In this document: piece by piece, positions 13,561-21,403 of the stretch
Numbering within the stretch: the stretch's first letter is position 1
How the letters are laid out: each line of letters opens with the position of its first letter
Assembly (NCBI GenBank): GCA_022573485.1
Contig: JACZTW010000011.1
Location: 1 to 25,771, forward strand
DNA: 25,771 nucleotides
DNA from: Planctomycetota bacterium
Lineage (GTDB): Bacteria > Planctomycetota > Phycisphaerae > UBA1845 > CAIVHJ01
Direction: 5' to 3'
Notes under the pieces: generated by a model
The model's database searches: none
Seen by the model: only the letters and a program-made list of their open reading frames with translations
What the model was told of the DNA's origin: nothing
Program-made: the position numbers and the translations under genes

Positions 13561-15678
13561 ATGCAGCCTGTCCGGTGGTATGCACATCGGCTCCGAGCCA
13601 TGTCGCCGGGAGAAGTCTGCTGGCGCGGGGGCAACAAGCTGAGAACCCTCGTAGATCTCTGCTGCTTGCCCGGTTGGGCAACGCCCCCAGCCCTGCAGCA
13701 CATCATGAATGGCAAGGCCCAACCGGCTGGCGAATGCTCAGCCGTCCTGGGTAAGCTTCCTCCTGTTGGTTTCGATCCAGCTCATCCAGTCCAGCCTCAG
13801 AACTGGCGCGAGGAGCTACTCTCACGTGCCGAGCAGATCTGCGAAAACCGGCTGACACTCTTCAACCTTGAGAACCACCACCTAGGCAGAGAGATCCAGT
13901 GGAACTACGAATACGCTGCCGCAAAACCCACACCGATGGGTTTCGCGCCGCATATCGACTACCGAGACTACCGCGTCACCGGCGACGCCAAGCTGGTGTG
14001 GGAGCTGAACCGACATCAGCATTTGGTTATCCTGGGCCGTGCCTATCGCCTGACGGGTGAGACGCGATTCGCTCACAAAGTGGTTCAGGATCTGGAGCGC
14101 TGGATCGATCAGTGCCCGTTCGGCCGAGGGATGAACTGGCGAAGCCCGCTGGAGCTGGCGATCCGGCTCATCAATTGGGTGTGGGCCTGGGAATTGATAC
14201 GCCCTTCGGGTGTTCTCACATCCGAGCACCGCTGCCGTTTTCTTCCGGTCGTGTACCGTCACCTGTGGGATATAGCGCGAAAGTACTCACGCTACTCGTC
14301 TGCGAACAATCACTTGATCGGCGAAGCTGCGGGGGTGTTCATCGGCAGCAGCTACTTTTCGAACCTGAGAGGCGCGGCTTCATGGGCGGAGCGCAGTCGC
14401 CAAATCCTCTTGCAGGAGATCGTGCGGCAGACGCACGAAGATGGTGGACACGCTGAATTGGCCATGGGCTACCACCTCTTCGCGCTGGAGTTCTTCCTCC
14501 TCGCCGGGCTTGTGGCACGGAACACCGGCCGCGACTTTCCGCCTGAATACTGGCAACGGCTGGAAAAGATGTTCGAATTTGTCGCCGCGCTTACTGATGG
14601 GGTGCAAACCCCGCCGATGTTCGGCGACTGCGACGATGGCTACGTGCTCGATCTGGGGGATGTGGAACACCGTAGCCGGAGTTTGGTGGCCACTGGCGCG
14701 GTCCTGTTCAACCGCAGCGACTTCAAGCAAGTGTCCGGCGGCTATGCGGAATCGTCTGCCTGGCTTCTGGGCGAGGAAAGCTCCAACGCCTTTGAGGGAA
14801 TCGAAGAAACTCAAGAGCGCCCTGCATTCAAATCCCAGGCTTTCAAAGAGAGTGGCTACTACGTTTTGCGCAGCGGCGATCGCGATGGTCACAAGGCGAT
14901 CACGGTGACCTTTGATTGCGGGCCGCTTGGGTTTGAGACCATCGCGGCCCACGGTCATGCGGACGCACTCAGCTTCACGCTCAACGCCTTCGGAATGGAC
15001 GTGCTGATTGATCCCGGCACGTATGACTATTTTTCATATCCGCAGTGGCGTGATTATTTCAGGAGCACCCGCGCGCACAACACGATCGTTATCGACGACG
15101 AGGATCAGTCGGAGATGCTCGGACCTTTCATGTGGGGTTCCCGCGCCAAGGCGAGATGCGTTCAATGGCAACCCTCACAAAATGGCGGAACGGTCATTGG
15201 CCAACACGACGGCTACAGAAGGCTGTCGCGGCCCGTTTCGCATCGCAGGACGGTCACGTTGGATGGAGCAGCCTCGGTTGTGACCATCGAAGATGAACTG
15301 ACAGGCAACGGTCGCCACGCCGCCAGCATGTTCTTCCACTTCGCGGAAGATTGTCGCGTAGACAAGATCGACGGCAATCAATACGAGGTTGATTGCGAGC
15401 TGGGAAGAGTTTTGATCGATCTTGACGCTCAACTTTCCGTGAACGCCTTTCGGGGGAGCCTGGACCCCATACTCGGATGGGTCAGCCGTGGATATCATCG
15501 CAGGCAGCCTTGCACGACGCTTGTGGGTCGGCGGTGGTGGTGTGATCACATCAAGCTGATCACTCGAATCATAGTCGCGCCCCCACGAACCAAGCCACAG
15601 TCGAGTGGAGCGAAGTACCGAGCAGCGGTGTCACAGGAGGAGGAAAGATTATGCACACCAACGAGCAACAGCAATTAA
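13561..15678 (+). CDS. Heparinase II/III-family polysaccharide lyase-like protein
   Basis: A 705-residue protein with the two-part architecture of the heparinase II/III/alginate lyase group. An (alpha/alpha) toroid occupies roughly residues 100-400 (WELNRHQHLVILGRAYRLTG, SSANNHLIGEAAGVFIG, AELAMGYHLFALEFFLLAG). A beta-sandwich follows from about 430, with the conserved AAHGHADALSFTLNAFGMD, LIDPGTYDY and STRAHNT blocks that carry the catalytic and metal-site His residues of the family. There is no clear signal peptide, as is common for members encoded in exopolysaccharide clusters, so where it acts is uncertain; release or editing of the nascent polymer is a reasonable inference. GAGGAGG is 9 nt before the ATG. 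Its last 28 nt overlap the next gene. Confidence 0.88.
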   Translation: MQPVRWYAHRLRAMSPGEVCWRGGNKLRTLVDLCCLPGWATPPALQHIMNGKAQPAGECSAVLGKLPPVGFDPAHPVQPQNWREELLSRAEQICENRLTLFNLENHHLGREIQWNYEYAAAKPTPMGFAPHIDYRDYRVTGDAKLVWELNRHQHLVILGRAYRLTGETRFAHKVVQDLERWIDQCPFGRGMNWRSPLELAIRLINWVWAWELIRPSGVLTSEHRCRFLPVVYRHLWDIARKYSRYSSANNHLIGEAAGVFIGSSYFSNLRGAASWAERSRQILLQEIVRQTHEDGGHAELAMGYHLFALEFFLLAGLVARNTGRDFPPEYWQRLEKMFEFVAALTDGVQTPPMFGDCDDGYVLDLGDVEHRSRSLVATGAVLFNRSDFKQVSGGYAESSAWLLGEESSNAFEGIEETQERPAFKSQAFKESGYYVLRSGDRDGHKAITVTFDCGPLGFETIAAHGHADALSFTLNAFGMDVLIDPGTYDYFSYPQWRDYFRSTRAHNTIVIDDEDQSEMLGPFMWGSRAKARCVQWQPSQNGGTVIGQHDGYRRLSRPVSHRRTVTLDGAASVVTIEDELTGNGRHAASMFFHFAEDCRVDKIDGNQYEVDCELGRVLIDLDAQLSVNAFRGSLDPILGWVSRGYHRRQPCTTLVGRRWWCDHIKLITRIIVAPPRTKPQSSGAKYRAAVSQEEERLCTPTSNSN

Positions 15679-16892
15679 CGACACCGGCCGGTGTTGACAC
15701 TAGATCCCCGGACCGACAGCAAGCGCCGAGTCGCCTTGAGAACATCGCCGGCATCGTGCTGGCTGGCGCACACGCTTGGGGGAACTGTGAGTTCGAGCAG
15801 GTTTTTTGGCGACCGCTGTTGCCGATCCTCTCGAAGCCTTTGGTGTGGCACATCCTGGATTGGCTTCAACGCGGCGGCGTGCACGGGGCGCAGATCTGTG
15901 CCAACGGCAACAGCCGCACCTTGCGTCACACACTCGGAGCCGAAGGCCCGATGAGGATCCCGTTGGGATATTACGAAGATGTCATGCCCCGTGGGCCGGC
16001 AGGTTGCGCCCGAGACGCCGCCAGCACCATGGAAGCCGACACGTTCGTCGTGCTCGAGGGAGCGATCCTTCCCGGCCTCGACCTCGGGGAGGTGCTGGAA
16101 GCCCACCGTAGCTCAAATGCCGTGGTCACCGTTGTGGCCAGCAAATGCGTTGAGGATAACGGTTGCTCCAATGGCGCGCTCGAACCTGTGGGCATCTACG
16201 TCATGGATCGCAGTGCCTTGGAAAGTGTTTCCGACCTGGGCTATCAAGACATCAAGGAAGGGCTAATACCCAGACTCTACGACCAAGGCCAGCACATTGC
16301 GAAATACGTTGTCGCCGGAGAATCGTTCGCGCGCGTGCGTTGTGCGGCAACGTATCTTGCTGCCAATATGTGGGCGTTGCAGAGATTCCTGTCCAATGGT
16401 TGTTTGCCGAAGGGCTATGCTAAGGTAGACGGCGCGTGCGTACATGAATCCGCCCGAGTCGATCGCAGCGTTCGAATCGTCGGACCCGTGCTGATCGACT
16501 CAGGCACCATCATTGAATCTGACGCAATCATCGTCGGCCCGACGACGATTGGTGAGCGGTGTATGATCGGGCGCGACACCGTCATAAGTTGTTCCGTGAT
16601 CTGGGACGATTGCGGCGTCGGTACGGCTGCTGTGCTTGAACACTGCATTCTCGCTGATCATTCAGGCGTGGATCCCGGCGCTGTGCTTCGAGACAGCATC
16701 TGCATGTGGCCGCACTCTCTTGAGCAGAGCATCCCTGCCGATGACACGAGACCACGCAGCCCCGGAGCCAGGATGAAATCTGAGACGATCGAAGCCGCCG
16801 AGCAGAACGGTGAGACGTGGAAACTCGAACCCGTGAGAGAGAACGGTCGGCCCTGTTCAGCAGCGTACGTGAAAGGTGACGAGCAATGCTAG
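15651..16892 (+). CDS. Degenerate sugar nucleotidyltransferase with left-handed beta-helix
   Basis: A 413-residue protein with the layout of a sugar-1-phosphate nucleotidyltransferase (residues about 32-240) followed by hexapeptide LbH repeats (about 262-350: HESARVDRSVRIVGPVLIDS, TIGERCMIG, ISCSVIWDD). The fold markers survive (IVLAG at 35-39, PLLPILSKPLVWHIL, GPAGCARDA in the place of GTAGAL), but the GxGTRL nucleotide loop reads AHAWGN and the metal-binding Asp of the VLNGDxL motif is replaced (VVLEGAIL). It is therefore unlikely to be a normal pyrophosphorylase; a structural, regulatory or ligand-sensing role is inferred. A strong AGGAGGAGGA precedes the ATG even though it lies inside the lyase gene. 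It overlaps the kinase gene by 7 nt. Confidence 0.8.
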   Translation: MHTNEQQQLTTPAGVDTRSPDRQQAPSRLENIAGIVLAGAHAWGNCEFEQVFWRPLLPILSKPLVWHILDWLQRGGVHGAQICANGNSRTLRHTLGAEGPMRIPLGYYEDVMPRGPAGCARDAASTMEADTFVVLEGAILPGLDLGEVLEAHRSSNAVVTVVASKCVEDNGCSNGALEPVGIYVMDRSALESVSDLGYQDIKEGLIPRLYDQGQHIAKYVVAGESFARVRCAATYLAANMWALQRFLSNGCLPKGYAKVDGACVHESARVDRSVRIVGPVLIDSGTIIESDAIIVGPTTIGERCMIGRDTVISCSVIWDDCGVGTAAVLEHCILADHSGVDPGAVLRDSICMWPHSLEQSIPADDTRPRSPGARMKSETIEAAEQNGETWKLEPVRENGRPCSAAYVKGDEQC

Positions 16893-18931
16893 AACAACCC
16901 GAATTGCCGCAAGCATCAGGCGCAGAAACGATCGTCGGTTTTGGCAACAACGGTCCATCTTCGCCGCCAGTATCGCTGGCCGCCCTACGAGAGCAAAGGT
17001 GGTGGATTCTTGGTGCGTTCCTCGTCGTCGCAGTCGTGACGGTTCCGTGCATCTGGGTGTTCACCAAGCCCGTATATCGTGCCACGGCCCTGGTGCGCGT
17101 TGCCCCGGTTGTCTCCCGGCTTGTATTCAAGAACGAGGAAAAGAGCGTTCCGTTTTATGAAGGTTTCTTGAAGACGCAGGTGGCCGCGATCCGTAGTCCG
17201 CGCATCCTACAACATGTGCTTGATCAGCCGAAAGTTCGTCAGACGAACTGGTATCGCGAGAAACCGACTTCGCTACTGAGATCGCCACGCACTCGCCTGG
17301 AAAGACTCCTGAGCTGTCTGTCTGTAAGCACACGCCGTGGAACTGAATTGATTCAGATCTCCGTGACCTCACGATCCGGCTCGGATGCCGAAACAATCGC
17401 AAATGCGGTGGCCAGTGAATTCGTGAAGTATAGCCAAGAGTCGGTTGGTGGCTTTGACGTGGAGCGGAGGGAGTTGTTGACGAAGAATCACAACGATTTT
17501 CAGAAGAGAATCGAAACGGCCCGTGCCCTGAAGCAGAGTCTTCTACAACGTTTGGGTGTGGCGGATCCAGAACGGCATCTGCTTCAATTGGATGACGCAG
17601 AGCAATCATATTTCCTGGATCCACAGTGGCATCTGCTTCACGTTGACCGTGCAAAAGCGATTCAGCGACTGAGACTGGCACGCGGAAAATACGGCGAATC
17701 GCATCCTCTCATCAAGGAGCTTGTGGCCGAAGTGGAGCTTGCCGAGACATTCCTCGCCGAGCGACAAGCACAATTAGATCATCAGCCGGGGCACATACCT
17801 CTCGCACCAGGCGTTCAGCTCGAGAATGCAATTGCGTCACCACGTGCCCAGTCAAAAGAGGCTTCAGGAATCGCGCGAAGGATTGCTGAGGCTGACGAAG
17901 CGCTTCAGGCTGATCTGAAACTTCGTGATGAGATCTGGTTGCGACTGCAGGAGCTGGAACTCGAGAGCAAGGCGCCAGCCCGCATCAGTGTGAGGTCCGT
18001 TGCGGTGAAACCGACACAGCCTTATCGTGATCGCCGCGTGGTCTTCTCAGTGATGGCACTCGTAGCTGCCATGGGAGTTGGCCTCGCGCTCGGGTATGTG
18101 CGTACTAGCTTGGATCCTAGAATCCTTCGGGCCGAAGACGTCGAGCGAGCAATCCACGCACCGTTCCTTGGGCAACTCCCAGCGATGCCGGTCACTGAAG
18201 ATTCCCAGTTGCATGCCGATCCCCTCTTGCTTGAGAGCGTACGCATGGTGAGAACGTCCCTGGGGCGCCGGCTTCACGACGGCGATCTGCAAGTAGTTCT
18301 ATTGACCAGTTGCTCTAGAGGGGACGGCAAGAGTACCGTCGCAGCGTTGCTGGCTCGGAGCATGGCAGAATTGGGTAAGAAGGTCCTCCTGATCGAGGCA
18401 GATCTTCGCAGACCGTCGCTGTCGAAGCGTCTATTGGGCCACGAATCGCAGATGGGGTTGGCCGCTGTCCTGACCGGTGCAACGACCGGCATGAACGCGA
18501 TCGCCCCGACCGACGTGCCAAACTTCGATGTGCTTGTCGCCGGTAGACAACCCGACGACTTCACTTTCGAGTTGCTGGCGAATGGTCGCTTTTCAGAATG
18601 TCTCTCTCGCTGGAAGAAGAAGTACGATGTCTTACTGCTCGACAGCCCGCCCCTTCGCTCCTGCGCAGACGCCCGGATTCTGGCAGACCATGCAGATGGC
18701 ACAATTATGGTCTTGCGGGCCTCACATTGTCGGCACAATGAAGTGGTTCGTGCTTACGCCGATTTCACCTCGTCAGGTGGTGCGCTGCTCGGAACGGTGC
18801 TCATCGGTGGTCGAGACAGATTGGATTACTCCGCGGACTATGTTTACGGAACCAACAACCGGCATTCGCGTGAACGCGAAGCGCTAAGTGAAGTATCCGC
18901 GCCACCAAATGATCATTCCACTTCTGATTGA
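16886..18931 (+). CDS. Polysaccharide co-polymerase / BY-kinase fusion (Wzc-like)
   Basis: A 681-residue inner-membrane protein. The first membrane segment is at about 40-58 (WWILGAFLVVAVVTVPCIW), then a Wzz-type periplasmic domain with coiled-coil segments at about 195-365, a second membrane segment at about 386-405, and a cytoplasmic ATPase. Walker A is SCSRGDGKST (475-484), Walker A' is VLLIEADLRRPS (500-511) and Walker B is VLLLDSPPL (582-590), the set specific to bacterial tyrosine kinases. These enzymes control chain length and export by cycling phosphorylation of a C-terminal Tyr cluster. Here the tail is sparse: Tyr648, Tyr652 and Tyr654 only, and then a Tyr-free end. It overlaps the preceding gene by 7 nt and the next by 44 nt (23 if that gene starts at 18909). 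Confidence 0.92.
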   Translation: MLEQPELPQASGAETIVGFGNNGPSSPPVSLAALREQRWWILGAFLVVAVVTVPCIWVFTKPVYRATALVRVAPVVSRLVFKNEEKSVPFYEGFLKTQVAAIRSPRILQHVLDQPKVRQTNWYREKPTSLLRSPRTRLERLLSCLSVSTRRGTELIQISVTSRSGSDAETIANAVASEFVKYSQESVGGFDVERRELLTKNHNDFQKRIETARALKQSLLQRLGVADPERHLLQLDDAEQSYFLDPQWHLLHVDRAKAIQRLRLARGKYGESHPLIKELVAEVELAETFLAERQAQLDHQPGHIPLAPGVQLENAIASPRAQSKEASGIARRIAEADEALQADLKLRDEIWLRLQELELESKAPARISVRSVAVKPTQPYRDRRVVFSVMALVAAMGVGLALGYVRTSLDPRILRAEDVERAIHAPFLGQLPAMPVTEDSQLHADPLLLESVRMVRTSLGRRLHDGDLQVVLLTSCSRGDGKSTVAALLARSMAELGKKVLLIEADLRRPSLSKRLLGHESQMGLAAVLTGATTGMNAIAPTDVPNFDVLVAGRQPDDFTFELLANGRFSECLSRWKKKYDVLLLDSPPLRSCADARILADHADGTIMVLRASHCRHNEVVRAYADFTSSGGALLGTVLIGGRDRLDYSADYVYGTNNRHSREREALSEVSAPPNDHSTSD

Positions 18932-20681
18932 TCGGCCAATACCTTGCGACAAATCGGGCTCTGGTCGCTCTTGGGTCTTGGATCTGCCTGTCGGGCCGTC
19001 TTCGCTGCTGGACTATCTCTTGAGTCAATTGGACGGCTTGGATCACAGCGGTGTGCTCATCATGTCAGCGCAAAGACACGGTGATCGCTGCGTTCAGAGC
19101 ACTAGAAAGGACGAGCGGACTGGGCTCAGAAGCATCGCGCCGGCCGAGCTGGCAGCGACTGTCCGTGATTATGAACCTTCGGACCAATTGCTCGTGATCG
19201 ATCCTATGCGCTGGCCGATCAGCGACTTCGATGTGAATGCAACGGTCAACCTTGTCGCTGATTATGGCGGGGTGACGCATGCCGTCGCAGTCGGCGCTGA
19301 CGGGGAGCGTACACGCGAACGTATCGAGAGCGATGGCAATGGCTGCGTGAAGCGCGTGCAACGGCTGTACAACAGAGTGAGCTGGCCTGAGGCTGCAACG
19401 GCGAACATCTTCCTGTCGGTTGTGCCAATCCCCGCAGTGCAGGAAATTCGCTTTACAGCGCTCGCTGATCTGCGCAGCGGTCTCTCAGCTCATGGCGTGC
19501 TGAGCCGTGATCTGCCCATATCCGTCAATCTGGCGGAGGTGACAACAGAAGCCGGATTGTTGGCATTGAATGATCGATTCCTGACACATAACGCTTCCCA
19601 GGATACATACGCCGATTTCTCTGAACGAAATGACGAGGTGTTTGTGGGGAGTGGTTGCCGAATACATCCGTCTGCTCGGCTGATCGGCCCAGTGATCGTG
19701 CATGCCGACGTGCGGATCGGCGAAAATGTCACGATCATCGGCCCATCAATCGTGGGAGCAGGCGCTTGCATCGAAAAAGGCGCCGTCATAGCGCGCTCGA
19801 TATTAACTCCCGGAACCCATGTCGCTGCCGGCACAACCCTCCAGCATCGCGTGGCGTGGCTTCCCCGCTCCTCCTCGATCGTCGGTACTACTCCGCAAAG
19901 TGGGCAAATGCCGCTCACGGTGCATCTCCCCGGCGACCGCCAGCCGGCGAGCGGCAACGCCGACTCCCAAGCTGATTCTCTGCGGCACCGAAAAGTGCGA
20001 CTGGCGATCAAGCGTGTGCTCGACGGCGTGCTTTCTTGCCTGGGGTTGCTCATCCTGTCACCTCTGCTACTCGTCGTGGCTCTCCTCATCAAATTGGAGT
20101 CGCGCGGGCCGGTGCTGTTTTCGCACCGCAGAGAACGAAAAGGTGGGGCGGGATTCCCTTGCTTTAAGTTCCGGACCATGTTTGCGGATGCGCACCGGCA
20201 ACAACGCCAACTCTATAAGAACAACGAACTCGATGGCCCCCAATTCAAGTTGCACAGCGATCCCCGTGTGACCCACATCGGTCGCTGGTTGCGCACGACC
20301 AATATCGACGAGTTGCCGCAGTTGATCAACGTATTCCTGGGACACATGAGTGTCGTCGGCCCAAGGCCATCTCCCTTTCGCGAGAATCAGATTTGCGTTC
20401 CCTGGCGACGAGCGCGTCTGTCGGTCCGCCCCGGCATCACCGGCCTCTGGCAAGTATGCCGCAGTGAGGATCGGACGCGCGGTGATTTCCACGAATGGAT
20501 CTACTACGACATCGCCTATGTCCGGCACGTTTCCGTCTGGCTGGATGTCAAGATCCTGCTCGCAACCGTGTTGACGTGTGGGGGACGATGGTCGATACCA
20601 CTGTCGTGGATGATTAGCGAAGCCAAACAGGAACAGAGACTTTACCCAACGGTTTATCAAGAACTGCCTGCCTCCGCCTGA
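18888..20681 (+). CDS. Fusion: degenerate nucleotidyltransferase-LbH plus initiating sugar-1-phosphate transferase
   Basis: A 597-residue protein. Residues about 370-590 form a bacterial sugar transferase (WcaJ/PglC superfamily): KRVLDGVLSCLGLLIL with a membrane segment at about 380-402, SRGPVLFSHRR, FKFRTM (427-432), the catalytic Asp474-Glu475 in TNIDELPQ, GHMSVVGPRP (485-494) and RPGITGLWQV (514-523). It would transfer a sugar-1-phosphate to undecaprenyl phosphate to start repeat-unit assembly. The first 250 residues look like a nucleotidyltransferase fold without its nucleotide loop, followed by LbH hexapeptides at about 255-320 (IHPSARLIGPVIVHADVRIG, then VTIIGPSIVGAG). This layout parallels the protein at 15651-16892. 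GTG 18888 gives the longest form; ATG 18909 (MIIPLLIDRP) is equally plausible and neither has a Shine-Dalgarno. Confidence 0.9.
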   Translation: MKYPRHQMIIPLLIDRPIPCDKSGSGRSWVLDLPVGPSSLLDYLLSQLDGLDHSGVLIMSAQRHGDRCVQSTRKDERTGLRSIAPAELAATVRDYEPSDQLLVIDPMRWPISDFDVNATVNLVADYGGVTHAVAVGADGERTRERIESDGNGCVKRVQRLYNRVSWPEAATANIFLSVVPIPAVQEIRFTALADLRSGLSAHGVLSRDLPISVNLAEVTTEAGLLALNDRFLTHNASQDTYADFSERNDEVFVGSGCRIHPSARLIGPVIVHADVRIGENVTIIGPSIVGAGACIEKGAVIARSILTPGTHVAAGTTLQHRVAWLPRSSSIVGTTPQSGQMPLTVHLPGDRQPASGNADSQADSLRHRKVRLAIKRVLDGVLSCLGLLILSPLLLVVALLIKLESRGPVLFSHRRERKGGAGFPCFKFRTMFADAHRQQRQLYKNNELDGPQFKLHSDPRVTHIGRWLRTTNIDELPQLINVFLGHMSVVGPRPSPFRENQICVPWRRARLSVRPGITGLWQVCRSEDRTRGDFHEWIYYDIAYVRHVSVWLDVKILLATVLTCGGRWSIPLSWMISEAKQEQRLYPTVYQELPASA

Positions 20682-20790
20682 ACAGCTGCTCATGTGCGAA
20701 CCTGGAGCCAAAGAGTCTGGCGAGGGCCCCTGCAGTAGGTGAACGCGCGTTTAACGGTCTAACATGCTCCCGAGAAGGAGGCGATGATCA

Positions 20791-21027
20791 ATGATGATTC
20801 CACGGATTCGAAACGCGAGGTTAGCTGCTTGGCTGATCAGCGGCGGGATGCTCCTGGGGACTGGAGGTACCTGCGTACCGGAAAACCCGTTCTTCCTGCT
20901 TGGCGCTTCTACCCGGGCGCTGGTCTTTGATACCTTCACTTTTACCATAGCCAGCATCGCGAACAACGTCATAAACGGCGCCATCTTTGGTGAGTTCAAC
21001 GAGCCTCCGACAGACGGCCCGGAGTGA
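20791..21027 (+). CDS. Small exported protein, 78 residues, unknown
   Basis: AAGGAGG at 20775-20781 lies 9 nt before the ATG, which supports translation. The protein starts with a short basic region (MMIPRIRNARLA), then a hydrophobic core (AWLISGGMLLGTGGTC) ending at Cys29, which could be a signal peptide with a lipobox-like GGTC, then VPENPF and an Ile/Asn/Ala-rich amphipathic part (FTIASIANNVINGAIFG) and an acidic tail. I recognise no domain. It lies 109 bp after the sugar transferase gene and before the export-protein gene, so a role at the export machine is conceivable but not shown. Confidence 0.6.
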   Translation: MMIPRIRNARLAAWLISGGMLLGTGGTCVPENPFFLLGASTRALVFDTFTFTIASIANNVINGAIFGEFNEPPTDGPE

Positions 21028-21256
21028 GACCTGGACGACGACATGCCCCGATCGAAATCAGATCTCCTCAGACAAGGACGCTCAAGAACATGGCACTTGG
21101 CAAGCGGAGGATGCGATCGCCCAGGCAGCTTGTCGGCCTGAACACGTTTTTCGCGGAGAACGCACTTACCGTTGGAAGGCTATTGCACAATCTTAAAGTC
21201 GAGTGACGCTAGATGACGATATTTGAACCATCGGCACAACCATGGAGGATAAACCG
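21028..21256. other. 229-bp gap before the export gene, possibly mobile-element debris
   Basis: There is a short frame at about 21090-21206 (MALGKRRMRSPRQL...) with no reliable match and no Shine-Dalgarno. Because a transposase fragment begins directly after this gap, at 21257, part of it may be the former upstream end of that element. The last bases hold the GGAGG (21244-21248) that serves the start at 21257. Confidence 0.35.
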
Positions 21257-21403
21257 ATGGCTCTACAATGGTCAAGCGAGGAGCTGTGGGAACGAATCCA
21301 ACCCGTACGCCCACCGGAACCCCAAGAACCCAAAGGCGGACGGCCACGCATTCCAGACCGCACCTGCTGGCGTCGATTTCGAGCCTGGACGGATGCCGGT
21401 GTT
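21257..21403 (+). pseudogene. IS5-family transposase fragment, internally deleted, in frame with the export gene
   Basis: Residues 1-35 of the frame (ELWERIQPVRPPEPQEPKGG, then RPRIPDR) match the N-terminal block of IS5-family transposases (ELW..I.PLLPP.....GGRPRI.DR). Residues 36-49 (TCWRRFRAWTDAGV) match a block that normally lies some 35-40 residues further on (MTCWRRLRDWQEAGVW). The two are joined here directly, so the middle has been deleted without loss of frame. The rest of the transposase is absent and the export-protein sequence follows at once. Confidence 0.7.

Noticed and set aside
14380..14958. 192-residue antisense frame inside the lyase gene
   Set aside because: Complementary-frame shadow of the heparinase II/III-type gene with no family match.
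17570..17645. Short internal duplication (GGCATCTGCTTCA) in the kinase gene
   Set aside because: Two 13-bp copies inside a coiled-coil coding region; likely chance or minor duplication without further meaning.
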